A stretch of DNA of 64,000 bases from Apoda limacodes (Eukaryota > Arthropoda > Insecta > Lepidoptera > Limacodidae). Made by a program: the position numbers and the translations under genes. The stretch is taken from positions 11,401,019 through 11,465,018 of the forward strand of contig OX291546.1 of NCBI GenBank assembly GCA_946406115.1, given 5' to 3'. Shown in pieces: positions 12,501 through 27,500 of this stretch. How positions within the stretch are numbered: the stretch's first letter is position 1; each line of letters starts with the position of its first letter. Under the pieces are notes generated by a model, which searched no databases, was not told the origin of the DNA, and saw only the letters and a program-made list of their open reading frames with translations.

Positions 12501-15500
12501 AATATAAAAAACAATGTTGACTTTGTATATAGTTACCTATGTAAAATTAATACTAAACCTTAATCCTTAATTGCGGTAGTGCACCTTTTCTTGAACTAGT
12601 CGACCTAACAAAAGTTAATTTTTTCCTTAAAAAGTGTAATAGGAAAATTTACCTGTAGGACAATTAATTAGATAAGTAGAACTTACATGAAAGTTTTCGT
12701 CAAAATTCTCGTAATTTAGCGACCTTTATCAGTAGCGACAATTTATCGCTACTGAACCTAAGAATAAACAAGGGCAGGAGGAAATTTGTCAAAAAGGTAA
12801 ATGAAAAGGAAAACTGTTTAATCGATACTTCTCTATTTCAAGGTAATTAAATATAGGTACGTAGATGTAAGTATACGAATATAACACAGCTGTAAAGTAT
12901 TTTCGGATAGTTTTCGCTAAGAATTTTAAAACACTGCCTGTTCCAAACTTGGAATCCTGACAAACTAAGCAAGGCATGTACTTACTATATACAAATATTT
13001 TTGTATAATTTTATTTGGTAACACATGTTATACATTGACCCACTCAAGTTAATGTTGTCCTGTGCGGGCATCGAAACCACGCCCCTCGATACAGCTGGCA
13101 GTCAATAATACAAACAGAACTACGGAGCTGCCGATACTTACTCTCATTGCTAAAATTTGTAAAAAAATATTTTCAGTCGGGCAGACGTAGAAAAGCAAAA
13201 GGCAAACATGAAACTGCGTAGTCAAGCGTGTGAAGATGCGAAACAGGAATACGCAGACCAGCTAAGGAAGACAAACGAAGCTCAACAGCAACACTATGAA
13301 CAGAGGTTACCTTACGTGTTTAAACAGTTACAGGTCAGTTATTGATCATATTAGTTAACACGTAGTTCTTAAAAATATATGAATTAGGATACAGATAAGA
13401 TAGTGTGGTACTAGTAACCAGATAGATCACTTCCCATAAAAAAATCCTTTGAATAGTCTAATCTTTCCAGCTGCATGCTAAAATGTACCTAAAAGTTTTA
13501 GCGTAAAGTTGCTATTGCTTTGCAAGTGAGCTCGTTCTACGTTGTCGCGGCTGTTGGAAGCCCAGTGGATTAGTCCGGCTGCGAATCTGCGGCCTGACAT
13601 AGAGTGCCAGTTGCCAGACTGAGTGCTAAAAACATTTCATGAAAGAACTTTCAACAGAAAAGTTTTTTATAAATAGTTTTTCTAAGTAGAAAAATTTCCG
13701 GCAAATCATTTGAGCAGACAAAGGCATCATATTTCCTCATCACGGATTACGTTTTAATTTTTTTTTAATTATTTTCATAGAACCATTCTGGAGTTTATCT
13801 CTTTCATATAATAAAAGTTTCTAAATAATAAAATGTTCTTAAAATTTAAAACGCCCAGTTATGTATTTCTGCACTAAAGAACTACATTATGTGCAATTAA
13901 AGGTGATTTTAGTGTGTATTACGATACATAGTTTAATTGTTCATGTTATTTTATTTTGTCAATAAAATTGGTTATCGTTGTGGAATTCTTACGCCAAGTC
14001 CTGGATTATACTAAAAATGTTTGATGGTTCGTTTAAGTGGAATTCGGTCATAGTTATTTTTGCGGAAACTTTTGCATTTTCCGGTCTTTGTCCTTCTGCA
14101 TCTCTTTAATTATCTCTGTGCCAAATTTCACATCAAGTGGATGCTCCGTTGCGACTATTTCAGACTATAATCTACTATCCAGATCCGTTCAGCCGTTCTG
14201 GCGTGATTGAGTAACAAACATACATCCATCCAAATTTTTGCATTTATATATTAGTGCTAGCGGTCCCGGTGAACGTTGTTTCGCTAAGTTCCTCTCTGAC
14301 CTCGCAAACGCTGTTTCTACAGGCGTACCACTGCGATGTTATTTTAAAACTGCGATACCTCCTAAGATATTCATTTAAATCGAATGATGTAAAGGGAAAT
14401 TTTGTTTTAAATTAAATACTTGTGATGAGTAACGTATTTATTTGGAAAACGATCAATATCATGTTAAAAAAACACCTTCGTAAATAATGCATTACTTAAG
14501 AACAAATTTGATTAGCATAAAAAGGTTATAGTGAGTCAACCTTAAAATACTGTCGCGGACTTTTTTTAGAACTTTTAAAGGGGCACAATTCTGTCATACA
14601 TGGTTTTTGAGAAACTTTAACCGTTTACGCAGCGCAAAAGGAAAAAAAAAACCCGATTTTGAAACATTATTCATTAGTGCTCAGCTGCTATTGGTCAAAG
14701 CGTGATTATATATAGAAGAATTTTTCAAATCGGACCAGTAGTTCCTGAGATTAGCGCGTTCAAACAAACAAACTGTTCAGCTTTATAATATTATTATAGA
14801 TTATAGATATATTTTCTATGAATTATGATTAAGTCAAAATGCTCTATGATTATTATTGTAGAATGCTTTAAGTGAAAGTTTTTATATTTCTTGTAATGTA
14901 AAACAAGTGAGTGAGTCTTATCTATTCTCGCACCCCAAAAAAGTAACACACTTGAATAACTGATTCAAATGCAAGGTCGTCCTGAATATTAAATAGATAT
15001 ATTGAGAATGTTTACGCTTAGAGATTAGAGATTGGCGTTTTACATTTTTTCTCCAACAAAAGATATTTCAGTTTTGAATAAAGATATTATTTTATACTGT
15101 AATCAAATTACTATATTTAAAATTTTTACTCCCTTTGGTTTAAGATATATTGCTTTGAGTATGTAATAAGTACATACCTAATCTAATACCATTAAACAAG
15201 CAATTCTTGTATACATGTATGTATATATATATAATCTGAATCTTGGAAACAGCTCGAACGATTTTCATGCCATTTAGTATGCTGTGGGTTTTGGGGGGTG
15301 ATAAATCGATCTAGCTAGGTTCATTTTTAGCAAACGTCGTTTTATCTTCTTGACTCTTCCCGACATCTATCGGCGTGAAGTAATACTATTATTTTTGCCA
15401 ACACAGCAACACTAAAGCTACTTGACAATAGATGGCGTTGTTAAAAGAAACGCGCAGAGCTCGGTCCCCCGAGAACTTCACCATTATACTCAAAACTGTA

Positions 15501-18500
15501 AATAAACCCAAACTGAAAAGGCGAGATAAAGCAACTATCAAATAAAGCAACATTATAATGCGTCTCATCAATAAAATGGCCTTTGCTTGGAATTAAAATC
15601 TGAAACTTAGCCGACAAACTCAGCTGGTGGTATTCACAAAACACAAAAAATCTCATACCTTCATACACATATAAAAATTTCACTACTTCTAATCCTGTTG
15701 TTTAATGACGGAAACTGACGTTACTTGAGTTAAAAAATAGGCCCCATTATTTGGCTTGAGCTTTATCTCCGAGATACTTGAATCACCTTGACTGTCCGAT
15801 AATTTATTTATCTTATGTCCTGTATATATGTGTATTAGTTATATACCTATCTCTTATTTTTTATATAATTTAATTTACCTAGAATATATGGTGTTAGATT
15901 AGTTCATAACATGGTTAGGTTAGACGATGAAGGTGACTAGGTACAGTACAGGTACAGTATCTACACAATGGGGCTGTAAAATAATCATTACTGTTTCGTG
16001 AACTAGGTTTATACTATGGTTATCAACATCATAATTTAAATTTAACATTTATTGCTGTCTTGTAAACGTTTAAATACTCTTTCTGGTATTTGAGGAACGC
16101 AATTTCCTCTTAGCGTGTTACCTAACCACTGACCAGTAATAAACGTTCGAATCGAAAGGGATAGTTTATGTTTGTGCTAGGTAATCGAGTCGTTTGACAC
16201 ATAAATTTTGCGATTGTGTTAGTCAGTTAATTAGTTCGAAGTTATGTTTCAAGTCTAGAATACGAATTATCTCGGAGCAATATGTGAGATAATTGTGTGG
16301 TTTGCAATGAAGTATGGTGTTGTTCTAATTAAATTGTAATGACCAGATAATTGCATTCACACTGATGATGACTGTACTTCCGCAATATTGACTCATTTTC
16401 GCAAAACAAAACGCTTTCAAGGTTAATTCTATGCAAGGTTTAGTCCTGAATTTTGTTTAATACAGACTCCAGTTTAGTGTCTACATAAACACAAAACACT
16501 CCGAAATTATTACATTATTTCTGTTTTTGACAACACCCTTTTCAAATGTGCAGTTTACTGCTAGTTTTAAAACTGTATTGTAAGTTTCAAACTGAAAAAA
16601 AAATCTTTACTAATTATTATTTTGCTAGAAAATTACGGTATTTGATTTCAGATCCCAAGATTATAACATTGCTTAAAAAATAACTCCCGATTTTCTCGTT
16701 GTTCTATTTTTAATCCATAACTCCTTTACTTGTGGAAATGTAGATTGTTATTTAAAATGTAATGTAAGCATAAAGCTAGCTTAGTTATCTGATCCATAAC
16801 TTATGGGATATAAAAAAAACCCTCTTTTACACTAATATGTGATAAAAATATCTTCAATTAGAAAGATATTTTTGTCTCAGAAAAATTATCACTATTTGAC
16901 AATAACATAGGCGGTTTCAGCTTAACGCTCATAACACATTAAGGCGGATCCAATTATTTTCATACAAATTGTGTTACACATAAATCTTTAATTATAAACG
17001 TTGCGGTACAAAAAAAAGTTATTATCATGTAGGTATCGCTATTGACAAATGTCGCAAAAAGCATATTAATCCATAAAATGCCAGTAAATCTTTAAATAAC
17101 CAAAGTTTTTATCGGCCTAATTAATTACATGAATTTTATAAAAACTCTGTCATTCAATAATTTACTGGTATTTTATGCATCAGAATATGTTTTTTGCTTT
17201 TTTCGGAATATGTGGTAATAACGCGTTTTGAGTTTATAGTTATAGATATTTAATACAATGAAGTTGTATAAGACAAATCTGAATCAGTTTCACTTTAAGT
17301 ATCATTGCTTAAAAATTATAATTTAATTTAATAGTAGATATGTATATGTAAGTGCCTGTTTAATATCTTCAGCTGTCTGTGACTGTTCTATGAAGAGACA
17401 TTACTTTCTCTACATCTTTTGTGCATTTCCGAACAATTCGGAGAAATGTTGGCTGCATTCATTGCTATTTGGCACACAGCCAACTAGGCCAGACTCAATG
17501 TTACGAACCGTTTCAGACAAATATATTGTGTAAATCTTGTTTATTTTAGTGTTATTTTTGTGTTTCAGGATTTGGACGAGAAACGAATAAAGAATATAAA
17601 GAATTTTATGCTATGTTCAGTGGATATCGAAAGAAAAGTTTTCCCTATAATTATGAAGTGCCTAGATGGAATGGAGCAAGCCGCCAATAGTATTAATGAA
17701 AAAGAGGTAACTATTGCTTTTTGTTCACAGTTCATCTATACATATTAATAACTCAACATCTCTCTGTCTGTCCATTTACATTTTTTCATGTGAGAACCAC
17801 TTATCCGATTTACATGGTTTTTTTTAACGCATAGCTATGTTAACCTGGCCAGGTTGTAAAATATATTTTGGTATATGAAGTAACGTACGAAATAAGCATA
17901 AGGAAATGTTGAATGAATTCAAAACAAAAGGCGATTTTAAGACGCTGGAATGGCTTACGTTGTGAAAACCATAAAAGATATAATCAAATAATTGTCCATC
18001 ATAATTAAAGATCTTAAAAAGACTTACATAAAAAGATCGCTAGTTCAAGTTTGCTCAATTTATAAAAAAAAAAAAAAACAGTAATAATAATAATAATATA
18101 AGTTAGTATGCATCGAATTAGTACATACATATGCATGTATTTGAAAAAAATAGGTTAGATAAGATATTTGGGATAAATTTAAATATGTATGTGAAAATAT
18201 GGATAAGAGAGAGTTGTTAGATTTGTGGAATCGTGCGTTTTAGGAACAATGTACCTTATTTTTTTACCTTAAGTTTTTTTAATCTATCAATTTCGGTATA
18301 TTTTCCGTGCCTTAAATTATTCTGAAATTAGACTTTACTAGCTTTTGCCCGCGGTTCCACCCGCCCATAATTCGGTTATTGTAGGATTCCAAAGGCAACT
18401 TCTCAACTTGCAACACTTGATGTTTTCAAGTAGCCTATGTCTTGCTCCAAACTATCTCCATGCCAAATTTCATCTTAATCGGTACAGAAGATACACACAG

Positions 18501-21500
18501 AGTTACTTTCGCATTTATAATATTAGTACGGATATGGATTATAAAAGCTTACAACTCTTAAAAGGGCAGAATATTTCACCACATTTTTTTAATGAAAGTT
18601 GGTAATATTGTACATGAAATATTCTCCTTAATCTGACTAAGCACATCTTCCACGAAAACTGACGTCACAAGGCTGTAGCGAATAAATTTACGTAATGGGT
18701 ATAATTTATTTCATTTACAGTTTTAAATTAACTCGGTTCTGGCGTTATGGCGTTTGTTTTCTCACGCAAATAATTAATAGGCTTCTTTTTATGGTTTACA
18801 GTTATTTGCATAATTTTAACTTTGAGTCATATTTATTGGTAAATTTATTAAGAAATGGAGCAAATTTTCCTTGTACTACAAATTAATATAATCTATATTC
18901 ATTGGTTACATATATATTTATCTATTAATTAAAGTAAAGATCGTCGTGGCCAGCCAATTTAATAATAATACATAATTATATAACAATAATAATGTAATAA
19001 TAGAGTAAAAATATTTAGACTGGGCATTCAGGATATTGTAGCTTGGCTCTGATAAGGGATCTGTTTAAATGTGCGTCAGATTTATTTATACTTTTCTGTG
19101 ATTCATGAATATTTGTTTACAATTCTTTATGTACTCTATCGTTCATGTTAGATTTGTTGCCTATTATATTTTTATTTGGCGTTCTTGTGCAGTAAAAAAG
19201 GATGTAAATGCTATTGTTATAACTAAATCAAGTCGTTAAGTGAAACTGTGAGTCAAAATAAGTAGGTACTACATTTTTATTTAAGTATCATATTTTATTT
19301 TTAATTTTTTTTTTCGTTTTAAACCACTAAAGTTCCACAACTCAAGCGTCATAGGAGGAGGATGGCTCTGAAAAAATACTTCTAGGAAGTTGTTTCAACG
19401 CTCCCAGTTCCCAGAGTGCTTAATATAACTTAAAAATAGGTTTTGCCCTTAGTATATTAAGGACCTCGAAAGATAAATAAGTATTTGGTACCTTGTTTAG
19501 TTACTACTTAGCTAATTTGTAAACAGTACAATAAGAAACAATAACTTGCTGGATATTTTATTCTATTTCATCTTTATATAAAATACCGAGTTGCAGCCAT
19601 GTTAAAGGTCCCAGGTTCGATTCCCGGTACATGGCAACCAATATTGTTACATTGTTAATTGTAAAGTTTCCTCGACTCAGGTTAGTGCCCGGCCACAGAG
19701 AGTAAGAGAACTTTTGAACAACGTGTCTCTTCGTGGCCACAGGCCGAGGCCAGCACTTCTTTATAGACGCTATAGACTTAGAGTATTCTAGACTAGTTCG
19801 TAATCTGTCTATGGACTGCGCCATAGCCTCACAAAATTGACCACAGTTTGGAAAGAGATAATGCGATTATTCGGGAAGTACTTGCATACTGTACTGACAA
19901 AGATAAATGTGTACAGTCGCTATGTCTCTTTCACTCACATATTTAATTCACGGGTGGCTAGGAAATGTGCTGTCCAGTTCTCTATGTCTATGGTCTCTAT
20001 AGTGAGCCATTGAACAATTGACAAGCATTCTGGTGAATGCAGTAAGATAGGTGTGTGTGTGTGTGAGTGTGCGTACGTGGTTCGTGCTTGTGTGACTGCT
20101 TGTATACAGGGGTGTGTTAAGATCCTGCAACCGGACGCAACTCAGATAGTCGAGTTGTCACTCAGGTTTAGAACAACCAATTGACTGACAGGTTGACTTT
20201 AAAGTAATAACTCGACAATCTTAGTTGCGTCCGGTTAAAGTTTCTACTGTGGTTCTGAACTCAGCTTATGATCACTTACTATCCTTTTTCATACCATGAC
20301 AATATTAAACCATAATACTGAATCTCTGATTTTTCATGTTTCAGGACACACAGTTAGTGATAGATAGGTACAAATCAGGTTTCGTTCCACCGGAAGATTT
20401 CCCTTTCGAGCAGCAACGAGCTGGCGGCGACACCACAGATGCAGCCGCTAACCATCATCCGTACAACCACCTGACTGCCGCCAGGGGGACGGTATCAGGT
20501 CATAGGATTAAGAAACGGGGTGGTCTACTGTCTATATTCAGCTCTAATAAGGTGAGCTTGCCTTGGTTAACTGGTCTATCGTCTTACCATATGGCGCAAT
20601 TAGGGGCCATCCATTTAATAAGTCACATAGATTTCCAAAATTTTAGACCCCTCCTCCCCCCTTGTCACGCTTTCCCAATTTTAGTATGAAAAATTTGCCT
20701 TTGTCACACTATGTATGACCCCCCCTCCCCCTAAGCGCGTGACGTATTAAATGAATGGCCCCTTACGTAGAGAGCAGGCAACCGGTGCAGGTTGGTGATA
20801 GTGTCGTATTTAGTATGGAGGTGATCTGAGGTGGTGTCCATACCAATCAATCAGCGGGGTTCGGCGACGCTGATGAAAAAAAACCTAAGCAACCGTCATA
20901 CAAAATAAAGACACAGCGCCGGCCTGCGCAGGTTGTCTCATTTCCATGTAAATGCGCCCTTACATTTTCATTTTAGTCAATATAGAAAACCCGTACATAG
21001 CGATGGTTTGAATATGCCGGAATGTCAGCAGTTTGTCGATTAACCAAGTTTTTTAATTAGTGAGAATAAGATTAGCTTTCCGGTGTGATTTTGTATGTAA
21101 ATATTTTTTAATGTTGAGATATTTAAGAATGCTTGTCATGAAATTGGATGGATGTCTTTTGAAAACTTTAAGTATTTTTAATTAGAAGTCTTAACCGCTT
21201 AAAAAGACTGTATACTGTGTTTGCATGACATAAACAGGGGCATTTCTTGTGGTTTGTATTGAAGTGAGACATTTGTTGAACGAATGGTTTGTTATGCAAT
21301 TCATAGTTCCATTCTAGGTACATTATGTTTATTTGGTGTCTAGTTATTTTACCATATAAACACATTTACGCTAAATGTGCTTTTAAAGTTACTACTAAGT
21401 ATTCGTTTGATAGTATCTGTTTTTTTAAGATTTAATATTGCTATTTTATCTTCGGAAATGTTTTCCGTATTAACTTTGACTACCGCAAGATTCCGTCGCG

Positions 21501-24500
21501 TGGTATATCTGCAGTGCCTTGCCAATGTAACTGATAATTGTCTGTCAGTACATAGTGTACATTATGCACTTTATGTTAATAGTGACATAGAAATGAGTCA
21601 ATATTTCTATAGTTGAGTCATACAGATTTATGTCTTTTTAACTTGGCTACATTAAGCATTAAGCGGCTAACAAAACACGCCTTATGAGACTTTAACTTTA
21701 ACATTAACAGTTCCCTAACAAGAAAATACGCGACTAAGAAATATTTGCCTCTAATTAATATATTGTATACCACATCACAATATTGTGTTCATTGCCATGA
21801 ACCAAGTTAAAAGCCAACTGTTAGTGAATTCGGAGATAAACCAGGCACTCCATTTTAGTTTTTAAAGAAGTTTTATTCGATTAAATGATGCCTATGCCAT
21901 ATATATATATATAATTTATTACATCACTAAATGGCAGAAAATATGATATCGAGTAACATTTTTATGCACCTACAGACTGGCATCTAATAGCAAATAAAAA
22001 TACATATATTAAAATATCCTACGAAGTTCGTAGGGGAAGTTAATTTAACAGTTTTTATCTTATCTACTAATAGCGGTTTTTTTTTTATTATTTATATATT
22101 TGGTATTTTTTTTATAACTATTATCACAGGACTGTGTGTTTTTTTTTGAGCTTATAAAGCATTATTGGGTACAATGAAATATTACTTTATTCAGATGTTA
22201 TATGTAGCGCATGTTTATTTTATATTATTATTTATATTTATGAGAATGCATCATATTATATTTTTTGGTCTCGCCACCAGTATGTAGGTTTAACCACAGG
22301 TATATTTTTTGTCAGATTTTCTTGTTACATTATTTTGCCTGAATGAATAGAGATGTTGTTAAGGATAGGGTTTCCCGCTTGCTTTATAAATACAAAAATA
22401 TTCAGCATTTTACATATTAAATGTACTTTTTAACAATATGATTTTTTTAAATTTTGCCTTTGATTTGATTGTTTAATTCTATACAAAAAATTGCAAAGAT
22501 ATTAATCTCAACTTTAATTTTCCTATTAGCAGTTTTTTTGAATCTACTCATTAAAGTATCAATTTTTGCAGTGCTTTTTGAATAAATGAAAATTCGTTTT
22601 AAAATCTAAACAAAATATGGCACTGTGCCAATTTATCTTGGCGGCACGGAATTAATATCACAAACTGTGCCCAAAAGTTTAATTGGCCGTTGTTTGTGCT
22701 AGGCATATTAACTCGTGAATGAATAAAAGTATTTATTTTTGTTCGGGAAACCCTTGCCTTCATTTTAAATGCTTTATGCTGGTATTTGCCTATTTTGTGT
22801 TTTTACTTAAAAGACAAATGTAATGCCACTTGAAATCTGGCTTTAAGGGTTTTATTTCGGAGGTATTAATTCGTTTTGTTTGTTGCTCCTCGTTCGATCC
22901 TTACCTAACCCGGTTTCATATAACAACCGATCGATATTAATGGCGGCGGCGTCGCGGGAAAATGTAAGTCAACCCGCGGTAGTGGGGACCGTAAGTCCTT
23001 TGCATGATTAGCTGTACTTTCATACTATTTTATATTTCTCACCCTTAGCTATATCAGTGTTGCCTGCAAATAATTTTACTAATTGCATTCATATTAGTAA
23101 ATTTTTTAAATTTTCATCCTAATGAAATTCAGTTCATTTTTATTGGTTTTAATGAACAATTGTTGAAAAAAAAAATCAAATATACTTACGTAAAGATTTT
23201 TCTATTTTGAAATTGATATTTTATTTTTGTAGACAAAATTTGACGTTGCGTCATTCACGCTTCGATGTGCAAATGCGTTTGTATTGCAGTTTAAGTATTT
23301 GTATATATTCACATAACGTTATCTGTTTGTATCCCGCGTCTCGTCCGCCGCATAACCCTTTGGCCACCGAAGATAGTCGAGGCTTGCAACTCTATAAAGG
23401 TCAGTGCTGCGTGTGATCCAGTGAAAATACATTAGGTTGACTTTTACTGATTACGTCATTGATATTAAACTAGAATTGGATTTATCTGTCTGTTTTCCAA
23501 TTTCATCTAAGCTTTTACAGTCATAACTAACTGGGTATTATAATACCTGGTGTTTATATAATTTTGGGTCATTTTATTTGTATAAAATAGATGTTACTGC
23601 ACAGTTAGTTGTACCAGTAACTAGTATTAATAACTTACTGCATACAGTTATTATCAGTAACATATGATTCGATCAGTAAATGTTGCCCTCACCAATGCCT
23701 TTTGTGTGTGCTTTTTCGATTTATTAATATTAGTGCCATATGGATCTGTATTATTTCTTGGATCAGTTTATAATGTGGTAATTACTTGTCTACAATACAT
23801 ATTACCGGAGTATCTCATATTCAATTACATACATACGTCCGCGCTCTGCGTTTCACTGTGTTAAGTTAGTTTGTTTTCACGATATAGTTAAAGTAAAACA
23901 CCGGCCATTTGTCTGTGCATATTGTAAACGCATTATATTAGGATTCCGTAGAAAACCCGCAATAATTTTCATTATTGTGGATATCTAAGAAATATGTAAA
24001 CAGGAATTATTCTCAACAGTTTTTGTTGGAAGTATAGTAAAGGTTTTTTGTGTGTGATTTTATTCTGATTTTTAGAATTCACTTTTAACAAGCTAGAAGA
24101 GGGGGGAGGGGGGAACACATTTTTTAGCTTAAAAATCTAATACAAAAAGAAGAGAAAAAAAAAATTTCGTTGGAATCGATGCAAAGATGGCGGATTTACA
24201 ATATTTGTGTGATGACATGTGTACTGATGGTTAGACGGACATGACTAAATCGCTATTTGGCCACGGGACCCTTAAAAGTTACACTATGCACAGCACTCTG
24301 GTCCTTGATATTTTTGAAACATGGATAATACAGAACTGTTGTCGCTTTTGATACTATATTCTCACCGCTTTCTAACTGTCCACCGTTTCGATGCTTAACA
24401 TTTTATATTATTTCTTATAATTATTTATGTATCTTATTGTGTGTAATTTATTAAGATTTGTTAAAATACGAGTGTTAAAATTTGTTGTGAAATATTAAAA

Positions 24501-27500
24501 AAATTAGTTTAAAGGAAAAAAAGATTTTGTTAACAAATCACTTGTTTTATTAATATCACAAAATTGTTTTAAATAGTAGATAGACTTATATTCTGACTTT
24601 GTGGTTTTTGTTTTAAAAAAAATGTGTGAAATGACAAGTAAAAATGTGTGGATTTTCGCCATATTTTTTTGGATTTAAAAATTAATATCATTATCGTATT
24701 ACAGAACAACATGTCGGTCGACGGAAAGGAGGATTATTCAGACCTGCCACCCAACCAGAAGAAAAAGAAACTTCAGGCAAAGGTTCTTGAACTGAGTAAA
24801 CAGGTGGGTGAATGTATTATAAAGTAATACATCTATACTAATATAATAATTTTTTTTTGTTTTTGTTTGAACGCGCTGATCACTGGAAGTACCAGTCGGA
24901 TTTAAAAAAATCTTTTTGCATTTGATAGTCCAATTCTTTAGAATGGTTATAGGCTGTTTAACATTAAGCTGCGACCCTTAGGAGCCGAGCAAAATGAAAA
25001 ATAGTGTAAGCAAAGACGAGGGATGAGCCCTACAGTGCAAAAGTAACTAAAAAGGCAGAACAACGGCTGCCAAGTCAGCTAGTAAATCTTATAAACACAT
25101 AGTTCTTTATTAAATCAAGAAAGATAATATAATAAATATACATATTTAGATAAGTATGAGATAGTATAAGTATCTACGTCTGAGACACCATGAAAATAGG
25201 CATGAATTTTGATGAAAAATACATCATACATCATACCCTTGACTAAATTATATATATAAGCGAATATTAATATTTTTATAGCAAAGACAATCACTATGAT
25301 TTAAAACCAAAGGCACCATCACAAAATATCTAATTCTATTTGCTGTCGTATACGAGTTTTGATACTTTTTTTTTAAATCAACCCAAACATTATTAAAAGA
25401 AGTTTTAGGGATAAGTACTCATTAGTTGTGTAGATAGCTTACTGTGATGCTTTTTTAGTACATTCTATACTTATATTCTTTCAAGTTTTTTTTTATTTTT
25501 TCTTATCATTACTCACCAGCAATCTTAATTCTTAGGTCGGGTATCACATATTTAATAAAGCTGAGTCGAGTCGTTATGAGGTTAACATTAAAAACTAATT
25601 ACTTTTTATTTTTTATAAAACAATGAAATTAAAGTATAAAACTTTGTCATTAGGTTGCACAAGAACAAGCTGCTATGGAAGGTCTAATGAAAATGAAAGG
25701 CGTGTACGAAACCAATCCTACGTTAGGAGATCCGATGACAGTAGAAGGTTTGTATACATATATATGTGCCAGGAAAATGTAAATTCGGATATGTTACAAT
25801 AGAGTTTTACCCGTTGGAAGTAAGCAAGCTGATGTATTTCTCAACAGTGTTTGATTACAGTGCTCTCCACGGATCTTTGTGTTGAAGTTAGTCCACTTCA
25901 TACCCCTCTCGCCTTATATTCATTCATGCATCACATCTAATTTCAGAGACATAAAGATGCGTTGCGAATATTATACACCTAAAACCAATTTAAATCACAA
26001 TATATTGTAGCTATTCAAAATACGCATACTTTCGAAACAGCAAAGCAAATGATTGAGTTTTTAATTAGGTGACCATTCACAGAAATATAGACAGTTACCA
26101 TAAAAAGTTTTAGTACACTGATTCCTTTTGTTTGGATGTTTGGATGTTTGCTACTCAATAATGCTTCAGTCACTGGACGGATCAGGATGAATCTTGGCAC
26201 ACCTATAGATTAGGTCCTGAAATAGCACATGGCTACTTTTTATCCCGAAAAATTCAAAATTACCTACCGGAATAACTATAACCGAGCTTAAACGAAGTAT
26301 AGCTATAGCTACAGCTTGATATAGCAATCTTCATTTGTGTAATCAAAGTGTAAATAAAAGAGTCCCACGCCGATTACCGAATTTAGGGCGGGTGGAGTCG
26401 CTGGCAAAGTAGTTTAAACTAAGTATTTCACGATTGTCGTAGGTTTCGCAACTGAAAGTGGTTTCAAGTGTAAGTGACCATTTAAAAACCTCTGTAAATT
26501 AGTAGTTAAGTTAGATCCGAATTTACGTTAACTATAAACTGATTCGAATTCACCTTAAACAAATAAAGCATCAAAACCTGATAAATGAATGATCAACAGG
26601 TCAGTTGAACGAGTGTTGCGACAAGCTAAAGAAGCTGCGTGCGCAGTTACGTAAGTTCGAGGAACTGCTAGCGGAGGCCAGCAGCCAGGTTAATGCTGTT
26701 ACAGTAACAGTAAACCCTATAGCAAGGACTAACGGCGTGCCTGCACATCCCACCAGGTAACCAACATTATTTAGGTCACGGCGTGGGGTCCATCCAATTA
26801 ATATCTAACGCAAATGTTTGTAATACTAGACCTTGTCACGCTGTTTCTCCAATTTCTGTATGAATAAACGGACTTCATCTCACTGCGTGACACACCCTGT
26901 GGCAGCTCGCATTGGATATGCACGCATTTGTACAATTACAGTATTTAATAGGTTGCCAATTGACATCATCGCATCTCCCAACATATCACGTTTTATAGTT
27001 ATGATGATTTTTTAAATGCTCATAGTTCAATTAATATTGTCATATAGTTATTTCGGACATATAATTGGATTGGTATATGATTTTAGTATTAAATTTTTAA
27101 TATGTCAATTATAGTACCTTCCTAGCCATTAATATTATTATTTTATTTTAAAACTTATGATTAATTTGTTTTTTACTGACCTTATACGTTGAGCTCGGCG
27201 CCTCGGGGAGACCGTTTGTCTGTCCTATCTTCAGAAGAGAGCCTAGCTTGTAAGAGGGAATTTACTTTAGGGTATCAAAAGAAGGAGGGACAAGAAATTA
27301 ATAATATTTTGTACGTGTAGTCAACTTCCCTTATAGGTGACTTTGTTGTTCACCGTTCCAAGGGCGGAACCGTCTAGACTTAGACAGAAATCACAAACAC
27401 CAAACGAATTTCGAACACCAAATTGTCCGTATAGAGTTAACCAAACTAAAAACTATCATACGCGGGACACGAACGCGTGTTCTATCTTTCACCACGTTTT

